From: Aeromonas salmonicida subsp. salmonicida
GTDB lineage: Bacteria; Pseudomonadota; Gammaproteobacteria; Enterobacterales; Aeromonadaceae
Reading direction: 5' to 3'
Assembly (NCBI RefSeq): GCF_001643305.1
Contig: NZ_LSGW01000118.1
Span: forward strand, 53,981 to 117,980
DNA: 64,000 nucleotides
Shown one piece after another: positions 29,311-38,339 of the stretch. Positions within the stretch are counted from its first letter, which is position 1, and each line of letters opens with the position of its first letter. The notes under the pieces are model-generated. The model was given only the letters and a program-made list of their open reading frames with translations, was not told the origin of the DNA and made no database searches. Made by a program: the position numbers and the translations under genes.

Positions 29311-29385
29311 CATTTTTGCCCTTTCATCGCCCGCCTCAATCGATATAATCGTCAACTAGACAAGCCCTTAAATATAAAGATAAAA

Positions 29386-29559
29386 ATGCTATTTTTTCTG
29401 GGAAGTGTACTGTTTCTGGTGATAGGACTGCCCCTGCTGTTCTACCTCTTGGGGCAGGGTGAGGCCTATGTGATCTGGGGTCCGTGGATCTCCGCCATCG
29501 CACTCATGCTGTGGTTGCTGCTGGACGTCGAGAAGATCCGTCGTGGCGGGGGCCGCTGA
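29386..29559 (+). CDS. Small inner-membrane protein
   Basis: A 57-codon reading frame starting MLFFLGSVLFLVIGLPLLF: two predicted membrane helices (about 1-20 and 28-47) and a basic end KIRRGGGR. GC-rich codons and position after a terminator support it. An in-frame ATG at 29269 would extend it to 96 residues but crosses the terminator-like stem. Family not recognised. Confidence 0.55.
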   Translation: MLFFLGSVLFLVIGLPLLFYLLGQGEAYVIWGPWISAIALMLWLLLDVEKIRRGGGR

Positions 29560-29684
29560 GCAGAGAAACGTACCGCTAAAATCCGCCGATCACCATTTAT
29601 TCACTTCTTTCCCTCCAAAAGGATCGCTACACTGATTTTTTGCGATGTTTTCCAACGTCCGACTCTCCAGTGAAGGTTATCCGC

Positions 29685-30587
29685 ATGCAGCAACAAGTTC
29701 AGCGTCAGGGCATCATCTATGCCTTGTGCGCCTATACCCTTTGGGGTCTCGCCCCCATCTATTTCAAAACCCTCTCCGCCGTACCGGCCGCCGAAATCCT
29801 GACCCACCGCATGATCTGGTCCTGCGTTCTGCTGATGGTGCTGACCCTGCTCGGGCGCCAGTGGCACAAGGTGCAGGCCGTGCTGCGTCAGCCAAAAGTG
29901 CTGCTGACCCTGGCCTTCACTTCGGTCACGGTCGGCGGCAACTGGCTGCTCTTTATCTGGGCCATCAACAACGGCCACATGCTGGATGCGAGCCTCGGCT
30001 ACTACATCAATCCGCTGTTCAACGTGCTGCTCGGCATGCTGTTCCTGAGTGAACAGCTGCGTCGCCTGCAGTGGTGGGCCGTGGGACTGGCGGTGATCGG
30101 TGTTACCGTCCAGCTCATCGCCTTCGGCTCCCTGCCCTGGATAGCCCTGGTACTGGCCTCGAGCTTTGCCATCTACGGCCTCATTCGCAAGAAGCTGGCC
30201 CTCGATGCCCTCACCGGCCTGCTGATCGAAACCATGATCATGCTGCCGCCAGCCGCCATCTACCTGTGGGGATTTGCCGACAGCCCCACCAGCCATATGA
30301 CAGAGAACGACTGGCACCTCAACCTGCTGCTGATCGCCGCCGGAGCCGTCACCACGGCGCCCCTGCTCTGCTTCACCGCAGCTGCCACCCGCCTCAAGCT
30401 CTCCACCCTGGGTTTCTTCCAGTACATAGGCCCCAGCCTGATGTTCATACTGGCGGTGACTTTGTACGGGGAAGCGCTGACACCGGACAAGCTGATCACC
30501 TTCGGCTGCATCTGGAGTGCGCTTGTGCTGTTCAGCCTGGACGGACTGCGCAGCGGCAAGCGGCGCCGGGCTGCCAGTCAGGGTTGA
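29685..30587 (+). CDS. rarD: RarD-type EamA family transporter
   Basis: Membrane protein of 300 residues with about ten hydrophobic segments in two EamA repeats. The start QGIIYALCAYTLWGLAPIYFK and the stretch NWLLFIWAINNGHMLDASLGYYINPLFNVLLG are characteristic of RarD (chloramphenicol-sensitive protein). The substrate is unknown. Start ATG 29685; it is the first of three rightward genes with an AraC regulator and a LysE exporter. Confidence 0.9.
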   Translation: MQQQVQRQGIIYALCAYTLWGLAPIYFKTLSAVPAAEILTHRMIWSCVLLMVLTLLGRQWHKVQAVLRQPKVLLTLAFTSVTVGGNWLLFIWAINNGHMLDASLGYYINPLFNVLLGMLFLSEQLRRLQWWAVGLAVIGVTVQLIAFGSLPWIALVLASSFAIYGLIRKKLALDALTGLLIETMIMLPPAAIYLWGFADSPTSHMTENDWHLNLLLIAAGAVTTAPLLCFTAAATRLKLSTLGFFQYIGPSLMFILAVTLYGEALTPDKLITFGCIWSALVLFSLDGLRSGKRRRAASQG

Positions 30588-30655
30588 CGGCATGGCCGCG
30601 TCGACACTGCAATAATCTACAAGCCAATATTCGGGTTTCAGGTTATCAATAGCCG

Positions 30656-31474
30656 ATGAGCGCTCCCCAATCCCGCATCCACTACTGGCAATCCCGGCTG
30701 CTGCCGGGGGTTGAACTCTCCCACTCCCACCACAGGGAGTTCAGCTATGGCCGCCACGTTCACCTGGACTATCACATAGGTCTGGTGCAGCAGGGCGGCC
30801 AGAAATTCATCCACAAGGGCAGCAGCCACAATCTGGTGCGCGGCGAGCTCTCCACCGTCAACCCGGACGAGATGCACGACGGCCTCAGCCTGCTGCCGGA
30901 AGGGTACGAGGTGCGGGTGTTTGCCATCGCACCCGAACAGCTGGCGCGCTGGCTGCCGGACAGCCCCGAACCTTTCTTCGACAAGGGCTTACAGAGCCGT
31001 CCCGACCTCTATCAGGGCTTCGCCCGGCTGCACATGTACCTGGACACGCCCCAGGCGGACGGCCTGCTGGCGGAGAGTCAGCTGCTGGCCCTGCTCGGCG
31101 AGCTGCTGCACATAGCGCCGGAGCGCCACGCCCTGGCGGACCCCCAACTCAGATACCTGCGCGACTATCTGCTGGCCCGACTGGATGAGCGCCACAGCCT
31201 GGAGGATCTGGCCGCCCTGTTCGGGCTGGATCGCTTCGCCTTCCTGCGTCAGTTCAAGAAAAAGACAGGCATGACCCCCTATGCCTGGCTCAAGCGACTG
31301 AGACTGGAGCAGGGCAAGCGCCTGCTCGGCAGCGGCCTGCCGGTGAGCGAGGTGGCGCTGGCGGTCGGCTTCTTCGATCAGAGCCACTTCCACCACGGTT
31401 TCCGGCAGGCATTCGGGCTGACTCCCGCCGATTACCGCCAACAGATGCAGTCTTTTACGGGCCAGCCCGGCTAG
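30656..31474 (+). CDS. AraC family transcriptional regulator
   Basis: Protein of 272 residues: an N-terminal AraC-type cupin (about 15-100, FSYGRHVHLDYHIGLVQQGG, NPDEMHDG) and two C-terminal helix-turn-helix motifs (LEDLAALFGLDRFAFLRQFKK; VSEVALAVGFFDQSHFHHGFRQAFG) ending in the usual TPADYR. AraC genes of this type often control the adjacent LysE exporter; here the exporter follows 117 bp downstream on the same strand. The last codons are duplicated after the stop. Confidence 0.88.
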   Translation: MSAPQSRIHYWQSRLLPGVELSHSHHREFSYGRHVHLDYHIGLVQQGGQKFIHKGSSHNLVRGELSTVNPDEMHDGLSLLPEGYEVRVFAIAPEQLARWLPDSPEPFFDKGLQSRPDLYQGFARLHMYLDTPQADGLLAESQLLALLGELLHIAPERHALADPQLRYLRDYLLARLDERHSLEDLAALFGLDRFAFLRQFKKKTGMTPYAWLKRLRLEQGKRLLGSGLPVSEVALAVGFFDQSHFHHGFRQAFGLTPADYRQQMQSFTGQPG

Positions 31475-31530
31475 CCAGGGCCATGACAGCCCAGCCCGGT
31501 CGATGACCGGCAGCAGATGCAATCTTTTAC
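31429..31530. repeat. Imperfect duplication of the AraC gene 3' end
   Basis: 31429-31458 (codons DYRQQMQSFT) recurs at 31501-31530 with 26 of 30 bases identical, offset 72 bp. The flanking CCAGCCCGG is also doubled. Confidence 0.75.
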
Positions 31531-31590
31531 AATCGCCTCCCCGCCCTGATCCCCCATGCTGTCACCTCATACCGTCATCGAGGTTTCACC

Positions 31591-32238
31591 ATGTTCACCA
31601 GCCTGTTTCTGACCATAGGTCTTATCCACCTGATCGCACTGGCGAGCCCTGGGCCGGACTTCGCGCTGATCTTGCGTACCAGCCTGCACAGGCCAACGGC
31701 ACTGGGGGCGGCGCTCGGCATAGCACTCGCCATCTTGCTGCACGCCACCCTCAGCCTGACCGGCATCAGCCTGCTGATAGCCGAACATCCCTGGCTCTTC
31801 ATGGCGGTGAAGGTGGTCGGCGCCCTCTATCTGGGTTGGCTCGGTTGGGGGGCGCTCAAGGCCGCCTGGCACAGCTCGGCAACACTGGCCCTCAAGGCTG
31901 GCGGAGAGCAGCAGGGCTGGCGCAAGGGGATAGGGAGCGGGCTTGCCACCAATCTGCTCAATCCCAAGGCGCTGCTGTTCTTCATGGGACTGCTGGCGGC
32001 CATGGTGACGCCGCAGGTGGACGGGCTGACGCGCGGCCTGCTGGTGCTGGAGCTGTTCCTGCTCTCTCTGGTCTGGTTCGGCGTGCTGGCCTGGAGCCTC
32101 TCCACCCCGCGGGCCCAACGCCTGCTTGGCCGGATCCAGCGTCCACTCAATCTGGTCACGGGTCTGCTGTTCGGCGCCGTCAGCCTCTCCATCCTGACCG
32201 GCATGGCTGGCGAGGCCTATGCCCTGGTCCCGCACTGA
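31591..32238 (+). CDS. LysE/RhtB family amino acid exporter
   Basis: Membrane protein of 215 residues with six hydrophobic segments. The family signature SPGPDFALILRTSL is at residues 21-34 and NLLNPKALLFFMGL near 128. Such proteins export amino acids or homoserine lactones; the substrate cannot be inferred. ATG with GAGG upstream. It follows an AraC regulator that may control it. Confidence 0.87.
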   Translation: MFTSLFLTIGLIHLIALASPGPDFALILRTSLHRPTALGAALGIALAILLHATLSLTGISLLIAEHPWLFMAVKVVGALYLGWLGWGALKAAWHSSATLALKAGGEQQGWRKGIGSGLATNLLNPKALLFFMGLLAAMVTPQVDGLTRGLLVLELFLLSLVWFGVLAWSLSTPRAQRLLGRIQRPLNLVTGLLFGAVSLSILTGMAGEAYALVPH

Positions 32239-32259
32239 TCTCCTCCCCCCCCCCATGAA

Positions 32260-32289
32260 AAAGAGGGATGGCCTGAGCCATCCCTCTTT
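32260..32289. terminator. Bidirectional terminator between lysE-type gene and mgtA
   Basis: Hairpin AAAGAGGGATGGC-CTGA-GCCATCCCTCTTT, 13-bp stem with A/T flanks on both sides, between convergent genes. Confidence 0.85.
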
Positions 32290-32374
32290 GCGTTCACACG
32301 AATAAAGATCCGCATGACAATCTGGTTCACACCGGGCACCACCGACTGTGGTGCTTGATGACAGGCTTATCCCG

Positions 32375-35137
32375 TCAGAACCACTGACCGTGGCGCTTGA
32401 TGTAGATGGTCTTGATCGCCTGGGTCAGCCCCATGTAGGCCAGCATGGTGATCACCAGCCACATGAAGTACCTGGGCGCCTCAAGGGTGATGAAGCCGAA
32501 GTGCTCCGCCAGCGGCGAGAACGGCAGGTAGCAGCCGATGGCGATGACGATGGAGGTCGACAACAGCACCGGCAGGGTAGCCGTGCTCTGCAGGAAGGGG
32601 ATCTTGCGGGTCCGCAGCATGTGCACCACCAGGGTCTGGGAGACCAGCCCCTCGATGAACCAGCCCGAGTTCATGATGGCCTGACCATTGACCAGGGGAT
32701 CCATGCTGCCGTTGGCGGTGGCATACATGGCGCCGGCACCGAACACGAACCACATCAGGCAGAAGGTGCTGATGTCGAACACCGAGGAGGTCGGGCCGAG
32801 CCACAGCATGAAGCGCTTGATGTTGCTCGCTTCCCACTTGCGCGGGCGCTTGAGGAACTCGGGATCCATCTTGTCCCAGGGCAGCAGCATCTGGGAGACG
32901 TCATACACCAGGTTCTGGATCAGCATCTGCATCGCCAGCATGGGCGCCCAGGGCAGCCAGGCGGAGGCGACCAGCACCGAGAAGACGTTGCCGAAGTTGG
33001 AGCTGGCAGTCATGTTGAGGTACTTGAGGATGTTGCCGAAGGTCTCGCGTCCCTTGACCACTCCCTCTTCCAGCACCATCAGGCTCTTCTCCAGCAAGAT
33101 GATGTCGGCCGTCTCCTTGGCGATGTCGGCACCGCTGTCCACCGAAATTCCCACGTCCGCATCCCGCAGCGCCGGAGCGTCATTGATGCCGTCACCGAGG
33201 AAACCGACCGTGTTGCCGTTGGCCTGTAACGCCTTCACCACCCGCGACTTCTGCAGCGGGGTGAGCTTGGCGAAGATGGTGGTGTGCTTGACGACTGTGC
33301 ACAGGGCCACGTCGTCCATCACCTCTATATCCTTGCCGAGCAGCGGCACCCCCGGATTCAGCCCCACATCGCGACACACCTTGCTGGTGATGATGGGGTT
33401 GTCACCGGTCAGCACCTTGACCGCCACGCCGTAGTCATTCAGCGCACGGATGGCCGGGGCGGCTGAATCCTTGGGCGGATCGAAGAAAGTGAGGAAGCCG
33501 CGCACCACCAGTCCGGCCTCGTCACTGGTCCGGTAGCTCTGCTTGCACTCGGCAGCCGGGATATCGCGGGTCGCCACTATCAGCACCCGATAACCGTCGG
33601 CGTTGTACTCCTCGCTGCGGCGCAGCAGGGCACGGCGCTCAATCTCATCCAGCTCGCGGATCTGCTTGCCGTCGTCGATGTGGCTGGAGACGGAGAGCAT
33701 CTCCTCGACCGCCCCCTTGGAGACCATCAGCTGCTGGCCCAGATCATCCTGCACTATTACCGACAGGCGACGACGCACGAAGTCGAACGGCAGCTCATCC
33801 ACCTTGCTGTAGTTGCTCGGCTTGCAGCTGTCACCCAGCACATCGGCGTGCTCGATCACCGCTATGTCCATCAGGTTCTTCATGCCGCTCTGATGATAAC
33901 TGTTGAGCCAGGCCAGCTGCAGGATCCTGTCGTCCCGGCTGCCGCGCACGTCGTAGTGGTGCTCCAGGATGATCTTGTCCTGGGTCAGGGTGCCCGTCTT
34001 GTCGGTGCAGAGCACGTCCATGGCACCAAAGTTCTGCACCGAGTTGAGCCGCTTGACCACCACCTTGCGTTTGGCCATGGCCACGGCGCCCCGCGCCAGG
34101 TTGGCGGAGACTATCATGGGCAGCATCTCCGGGGTCAGCCCCACCGCCACCGCCAGCGCGAAGGTGAGCGCCGACATCCAGTCACCGCTGCTGACGCCGC
34201 TCAGCATGAAGACCACGGGCACCATCACCAGCATGAAGCGGATCAGCAGCCGGGTGACACTGTTCACACCCCGATCGAAGCTGGTTTCGATGCGCTTGTG
34301 GCTCACCACGTTGCGGGCCAGCGAACCGAAGTAGGTGTCGCTGCCGGTCGCCACCACCACCGCCTTGGCGGTGCCGCTCACCACGTTGGTGCCCATGAAG
34401 CAGATGTTGGGCAGGTCGAGCAGACCCACCTCCCCCGTGCTGCTGCCGTCCGCCGACTTCTCGGCCACGGCTCCCAGTGTGTCGTACTTCTCCACCGGCA
34501 GGGCCTCGCCGGTCAGCACCGCCTGGCTGATGAAGAGATCGCGGGATTCGATCAGCTTGATGTCGGCCGGGATCATGTCCCCCGCCTGCAGGTGCACTAT
34601 GTCACCGGCCACCAGCTCGACCATCGCCACCTCCTTGCGCTGGGAAGGGGCTCCCGGCGAAGGGTGGCGCAGCACGGTGGCGGTGTTGCGCATCAGCGAC
34701 TTGAGGGTTTCGGCCGCCTTGGCCGAGCGGTACTCCTGCCAGAAGCGGAGCAGGCCGCTCAGGCTGACCATGACGCCGAGGATGATCACTTTGACCCAAT
34801 CCTCGTCACCCGGCTCGGCCATCAGCACGTCCATCACGTAGCTGACCAGCCCGAGCACGATCAGCACCATCACGAAGGGGTTCTTGAACGCCTGCATCAG
34901 CTGGATCAGCGGATGGGGCGGTTTGTCGTGGGTCACCTCGTTGGGGCCGAACTGGACCAGACGGTTGGCCGCCTCGGTCGAGGTCAGGCCGTCGATATTG
35001 CCGCGCACGGCAGTGAGGGTGTATTCGAGGGACTTGTCGGCCTCGTCGAGCACCCGAGAGGAGAGCTTCTCATTGGCACGGCCCGGGGAGACGAATCCCT
35101 TTTGCTTGTGCCGGCTGGCGGTATGTTGTTGCTTCAT
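32375..35137 (-). CDS. mgtA: Magnesium-translocating P-type ATPase
   Basis: P3B ATPase of 920 residues importing Mg2+. Phosphorylation motif CTDKTGTLTQ, TGES-type loop VLTGEALPVEKYD, and hinge GDGINDAPALRDADVGISVDSG are present, with ten predicted membrane segments. N-terminal basic region and C-terminal helices match MgtA/MgtB. The 204-bp leader before the ATG is preceded by a proline-rich mini-ORF (35342-35395) resembling MgtL, which implies leader control by Mg2+/proline as in Salmonella. Confidence 0.96.
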   Translation of the reverse strand: MKQQHTASRHKQKGFVSPGRANEKLSSRVLDEADKSLEYTLTAVRGNIDGLTSTEAANRLVQFGPNEVTHDKPPHPLIQLMQAFKNPFVMVLIVLGLVSYVMDVLMAEPGDEDWVKVIILGVMVSLSGLLRFWQEYRSAKAAETLKSLMRNTATVLRHPSPGAPSQRKEVAMVELVAGDIVHLQAGDMIPADIKLIESRDLFISQAVLTGEALPVEKYDTLGAVAEKSADGSSTGEVGLLDLPNICFMGTNVVSGTAKAVVVATGSDTYFGSLARNVVSHKRIETSFDRGVNSVTRLLIRFMLVMVPVVFMLSGVSSGDWMSALTFALAVAVGLTPEMLPMIVSANLARGAVAMAKRKVVVKRLNSVQNFGAMDVLCTDKTGTLTQDKIILEHHYDVRGSRDDRILQLAWLNSYHQSGMKNLMDIAVIEHADVLGDSCKPSNYSKVDELPFDFVRRRLSVIVQDDLGQQLMVSKGAVEEMLSVSSHIDDGKQIRELDEIERRALLRRSEEYNADGYRVLIVATRDIPAAECKQSYRTSDEAGLVVRGFLTFFDPPKDSAAPAIRALNDYGVAVKVLTGDNPIITSKVCRDVGLNPGVPLLGKDIEVMDDVALCTVVKHTTIFAKLTPLQKSRVVKALQANGNTVGFLGDGINDAPALRDADVGISVDSGADIAKETADIILLEKSLMVLEEGVVKGRETFGNILKYLNMTASSNFGNVFSVLVASAWLPWAPMLAMQMLIQNLVYDVSQMLLPWDKMDPEFLKRPRKWEASNIKRFMLWLGPTSSVFDISTFCLMWFVFGAGAMYATANGSMDPLVNGQAIMNSGWFIEGLVSQTLVVHMLRTRKIPFLQSTATLPVLLSTSIVIAIGCYLPFSPLAEHFGFITLEAPRYFMWLVITMLAYMGLTQAIKTIYIKRHGQWF

Positions 35138-35341
35138 AACTCTTTATCCTGATTTTCGCTTGCAGCAAGGCCCTGTCGCGGGCCAGGCCAGGCGTCAGTT
35201 CTAATGTGAGACAGGCAATGGGCCCCCGGTTGGCGCAGGCGCAGCATGGCTGCCGCCAGACGGTATGTCTGTCGGGCAAGCTTGCCAGCAGGTAGGGGGC
35301 TATCAGGGATCAGGACTCCGCATCCTGTTACCCGCAGGGGA

Positions 35342-35395
35342 TCAGGCGTGGGGAGGCGTGGACCCCGAGGGTCGAGGCTTGGGCTCTTCGGTCAT
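35342..35395 (-). CDS. mgtL: Proline-rich leader peptide of mgtA (MgtL-like)
   Basis: A 17-codon frame encoding MTEEPKPRPSGSTPPHA, with five prolines, preceded by a strong ribosome site (CGGAGG, 7 bases before the ATG). Salmonella MgtL is also 17 codons long and shares the EPxPxP pattern near its start; ribosome stalling at these prolines when Mg2+ or proline is low switches on mgtA. The stop is 204 bp before mgtA, and GC-rich complementary segments (GACCCTCGGGGTC) overlap the mini-ORF. Coding status is inferred from position and pattern. Confidence 0.72.
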   Translation of the reverse strand: MTEEPKPRPSGSTPPHA

Positions 35396-36397
35396 ACGAT
35401 ATCCTCCGAGTGGGGTGGAGAGAGGGCCGGGTGCGGCCACTGACAGCCAGATACACTGTCGTTGGCGAGCATGACCCACGGGTCTGTATTATCGGCGGAC
35501 GAGTCCGGTGATCCCGCCACCAGGGCGGCATACACCCATAAAGGAAATAAGGATAACAACAGCTAGAAATAACTGGATGCCGGGCAGGGAATAATGTCAG
35601 CGATGCCGGGCGGGTGAATATAACGGAGAAAACCGCGCCCCATGGAAATATTGCGGCGCAACCTTTGCCACGACCGGAATATATTGAGCAATCACGTCAA
35701 TTATTTTATTTCGCAACCTGTCCTATCGAAAACTAATCTGTTTTCAATATGGTATTGTCCATCTTGTTATTTCACGCTCGATCACTTCCCGGCCACGGTA
35801 CGGATGCACAGTTCCGACGCTGTGGCGGCCCTGACGGGCAGCACCCGGGGCGCATGATGAAGCGTTCAATTGCAGGATCGCGAAGCGGCATGGCTCGCAG
35901 GTGAGCGGAACAATCCAGATTTACAACGGCAATCCCTGATGAAGGCCGGGATTAAGCGGTTGTGAGAGTCGAAGATGACTCATATAGATGCTGCACTCTA
36001 TGCTGCACTCTGAGCAATCAGAGTGAGGGGGAAGAAAGGATATCAACCTCAGCTCTGGCAAGCCCACATCGCGATTTGCAATCGGCTACAACTGTCGCTT
36101 TCCATAATATCCTTCCATCTGTTGATAACACGCCGAGATTCTACCCAAAAGCATTCGAGGGCGCAAAATTTAAATTCATCTTTTTCCATTTAATTAGTTT
36201 CACACTCGTCACACCATTATTTCCCGCCCCTGAAATAGATTCATACTCATTTCGCCATGGGCCCTTGCCAGGAATTGATCTGGATGGGGTTTTGCTTTCA
36301 TTTTCCGCCACAGGCACGGATCCGCGCTGGAATCGGACTCAATGTGGGAATAGGATGCACGGCTTCCACTCACACATGACGCACAGGAAACAACAAG
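35396..36397. other. Long intergenic region between mgtA leader and YeeE-type gene
   Basis: About 1 kb without a credible gene. It holds the mgtA promoter area, a minus-strand GATAAT near 35495, a 12-bp tandem duplication ATGCTGCACTCT (35988-35999 and 36000-36011), and a hairpin CACTCTGA-GCAA-TCAGAGTG at 36006-36025. I could not find a PhoP box with confidence. Confidence 0.45.
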
Positions 36398-37507
36398 ATG
36401 AATCGAAAATGGTCGCTCCCCATCGTGGTACTCGCGGGGGGAGCGTTACTCTGGCTCGGCAACACCTTTGGTATGAAATGGGCTCTGATGGCCCTGATCG
36501 GATTCGGCTTCGGCTTCACCCTCTCCTTCAGCCGCTTCGGCATCGTCTTCGGTTGGCGCGAAATGCTGACCAAGCGCAACAGCTACTATGTGCGGGTTCA
36601 CCTGCTCACCATCGCCATCGAAATTCTGTTGTTCACCTGCTTCCTCTCCTTTAGCCACGCCCTGTTTGGCGACGCCATGGTGGGCAACGTGATGGCCATC
36701 GGCATTCCCTTCATCGTCGGCGCCTTCCTGTTCGGCATCGGCATGCAGCTGGCGGGCGTCTGCGCCACCGGCACCCTCTACTGCTGCGGCGAGGGGCAAC
36801 CCCGCTTCTGGCTGGTGCTGATTTGCTACGGCATCGGCACCCTGATCAGCAACCAGTTCCGCCCCGAGCTGGAGGCTACCTTCTCCAGCCAGGTGGTACT
36901 GGCCAAGGATCTGACCGGCAATCTCTGGAGCGGCATGCTGCTCAACCTGGCGCTGGTCGCCGTGCTCTTCCTGCTGTTTCGCAACAGCGAACTCAAACGC
37001 ACCGGCGAGCTCAAGCCCCTCTTCAGCGGTGGCAACCTGTTCTGGCGCGACGGCCGCTTCACCGTGCTGACCGGCGGCATCCTCATCGCCCTGCTCAACT
37101 CCTCCGTGGTCGCCCTGCACGGCTCTGCCTGGACCATCACGGGCGCCGTCTATGACATGGCGCTGCGCGGCGCCTCCCTGTTCGGCCTGTTCGAGGGGAA
37201 CCCGAAACTGGCCCAGCCGCTCTTCATCAACCCCATGGTCGGCATGTTCTGGCTGGGGATCCTGGGGGCCATGCTGGCGCGCTGCATCAACGGTGGCGGC
37301 AACTTCGTCCCGATGCGGCTCGGCAACAGCCTGGCATCCATCCTGGGCGGCCTGCTGATGGGGATGGGCGCCATGTACAGCGCCTGCAATCTGGGTGGCT
37401 TCTTCGATGGCACGGCGTCGGGCAGCCTGCACGGCTGGGTCTGGATGCTGATAGCCCTGGCCGGCAGCCTGATCGGCATTCGCCTGCGGCCGCTGTTCAA
37501 GCTCTAA
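36398..37507 (+). CDS. YeeE/YedE (TsuA-like) sulfur-compound transporter
   Basis: Membrane protein of 369 residues with about nine hydrophobic segments in two repeats. The repeats carry the family cysteine motifs AGVCATGTLY near residue 125 and YSACNLGGFFDG near 330, equivalent to the cysteines that line the thiosulfate path in TsuA. It likely imports thiosulfate or a related species. No TusA-like gene is fused or adjacent. ATG with AGGAAA upstream. Confidence 0.82.
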   Translation: MNRKWSLPIVVLAGGALLWLGNTFGMKWALMALIGFGFGFTLSFSRFGIVFGWREMLTKRNSYYVRVHLLTIAIEILLFTCFLSFSHALFGDAMVGNVMAIGIPFIVGAFLFGIGMQLAGVCATGTLYCCGEGQPRFWLVLICYGIGTLISNQFRPELEATFSSQVVLAKDLTGNLWSGMLLNLALVAVLFLLFRNSELKRTGELKPLFSGGNLFWRDGRFTVLTGGILIALLNSSVVALHGSAWTITGAVYDMALRGASLFGLFEGNPKLAQPLFINPMVGMFWLGILGAMLARCINGGGNFVPMRLGNSLASILGGLLMGMGAMYSACNLGGFFDGTASGSLHGWVWMLIALAGSLIGIRLRPLFKL

Positions 37508-37513
37508 TGAAGT

Positions 37514-37545
37514 AACGGGATGGCGCACAAGTGCGCCATCCCGTT
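37514..37545. terminator. Strong hairpin terminator after the YeeE-type gene
   Basis: AACGGGATGGCGCAC-AA-GTGCGCCATCCCGTT, a 15-bp perfect stem just after the stop; T-rich DNA (ACCTTTCCTT) follows on the plus strand. Confidence 0.75.
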
Positions 37546-37617
37546 GAAATACCTTTCCTTATGTCCCGGCCTGATGACCGCGGAGCGGGCGTCATACCAC
37601 CAGCTCTCTCCTTTACT

Positions 37618-38238
37618 TCAGCCCAGCGCCCTCATCAGCAGCAGGATTGCGAAGCCGGTGAACATCACGGCCGACAACCGGTTGATACCTCTGGCGAAAC
37701 GCTCGCCATACCCCTGCAAGCCTACCCAGCGAAACACCAGACAGTAGCCGCCGTGCACCACCAGCACAACGGCGCTGAAGGTCAGTGCCAGCAGCATGCA
37801 CTGGCCCAGCGCCCCCTGACGAAAATCGATGAACTGGGGAAACAGACTGGTGAAGAAGATGATCGCCTTGGGATTGAGCAGGCTGATGAGCGCTCCCTTC
37901 GCGAAACTGCGGCCGCAATCCCGATCGGTCGAGGCCCCGACGACCGGGCCGACCGCGCGCTGACGCCAGGAGTTCACCCCCAGATAGAGCAGATAGAGGG
38001 CGCCACCCAGGGTCAGGATCTGCTGTCCCTCGGCCAACCAGTGGGTAAACCAGAGCACAGCCAGCGAGGCCAGGGTCGCCACCAGCAGGATCCCCACAGC
38101 CACTCCGACAAAACCGGCGATGGCGTGGCGGGTCCCCCGGGTCAGGGTGTTGCCTATGGTGTAGATCACCGCAGGCCCGGGGCTGAGCACAGTCCCCACG
38201 GCGAGCAGCAGGTAGAGGGCGTAATATTCGAGACTCAT
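37618..38238 (-). CDS. LysE/RhtB family exporter
   Basis: Membrane protein of 206 residues (from ATG 38238) with six hydrophobic stretches; signature GTVLSPGPAVIYTIGNTLTRG near residue 15 and SLLNPKAIIFFTSLFPQF near 120. An upstream ATG (38253) would add five residues. It is divergent from a LysR regulator 102 bp away, a common exporter-regulator arrangement. Substrate unknown. Confidence 0.86.
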   Translation of the reverse strand: MSLEYYALYLLLAVGTVLSPGPAVIYTIGNTLTRGTRHAIAGFVGVAVGILLVATLASLAVLWFTHWLAEGQQILTLGGALYLLYLGVNSWRQRAVGPVVGASTDRDCGRSFAKGALISLLNPKAIIFFTSLFPQFIDFRQGALGQCMLLALTFSAVVLVVHGGYCLVFRWVGLQGYGERFARGINRLSAVMFTGFAILLLMRALG

Positions 38239-38339
38239 CACAGGGCATTCCATGGTCGGTGTAGTGCCGCCCAGTATATTGACAGCCGCTTCGCCAGCCA
38301 GACATAGTGGCGCTCGGCTTTATAAACCAGGAGTTTAGA

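Noticed and set aside
33680..35152. 490-codon plus-strand frame opposite mgtA, His/Gln-rich
   Set aside because: Antisense of a conserved P-type ATPase; His-rich bias is the complement of Val/Met-coding runs.
36006..36025. Hairpin CACTCTGA-GCAA-TCAGAGTG as a terminator
   Set aside because: No T-run on either side and no gene ending nearby.
35962..36654. 230-codon frame upstream of and overlapping the YeeE-type gene
   Set aside because: Runs into the transporter in another frame, lacks a ribosome site and shows no domain.
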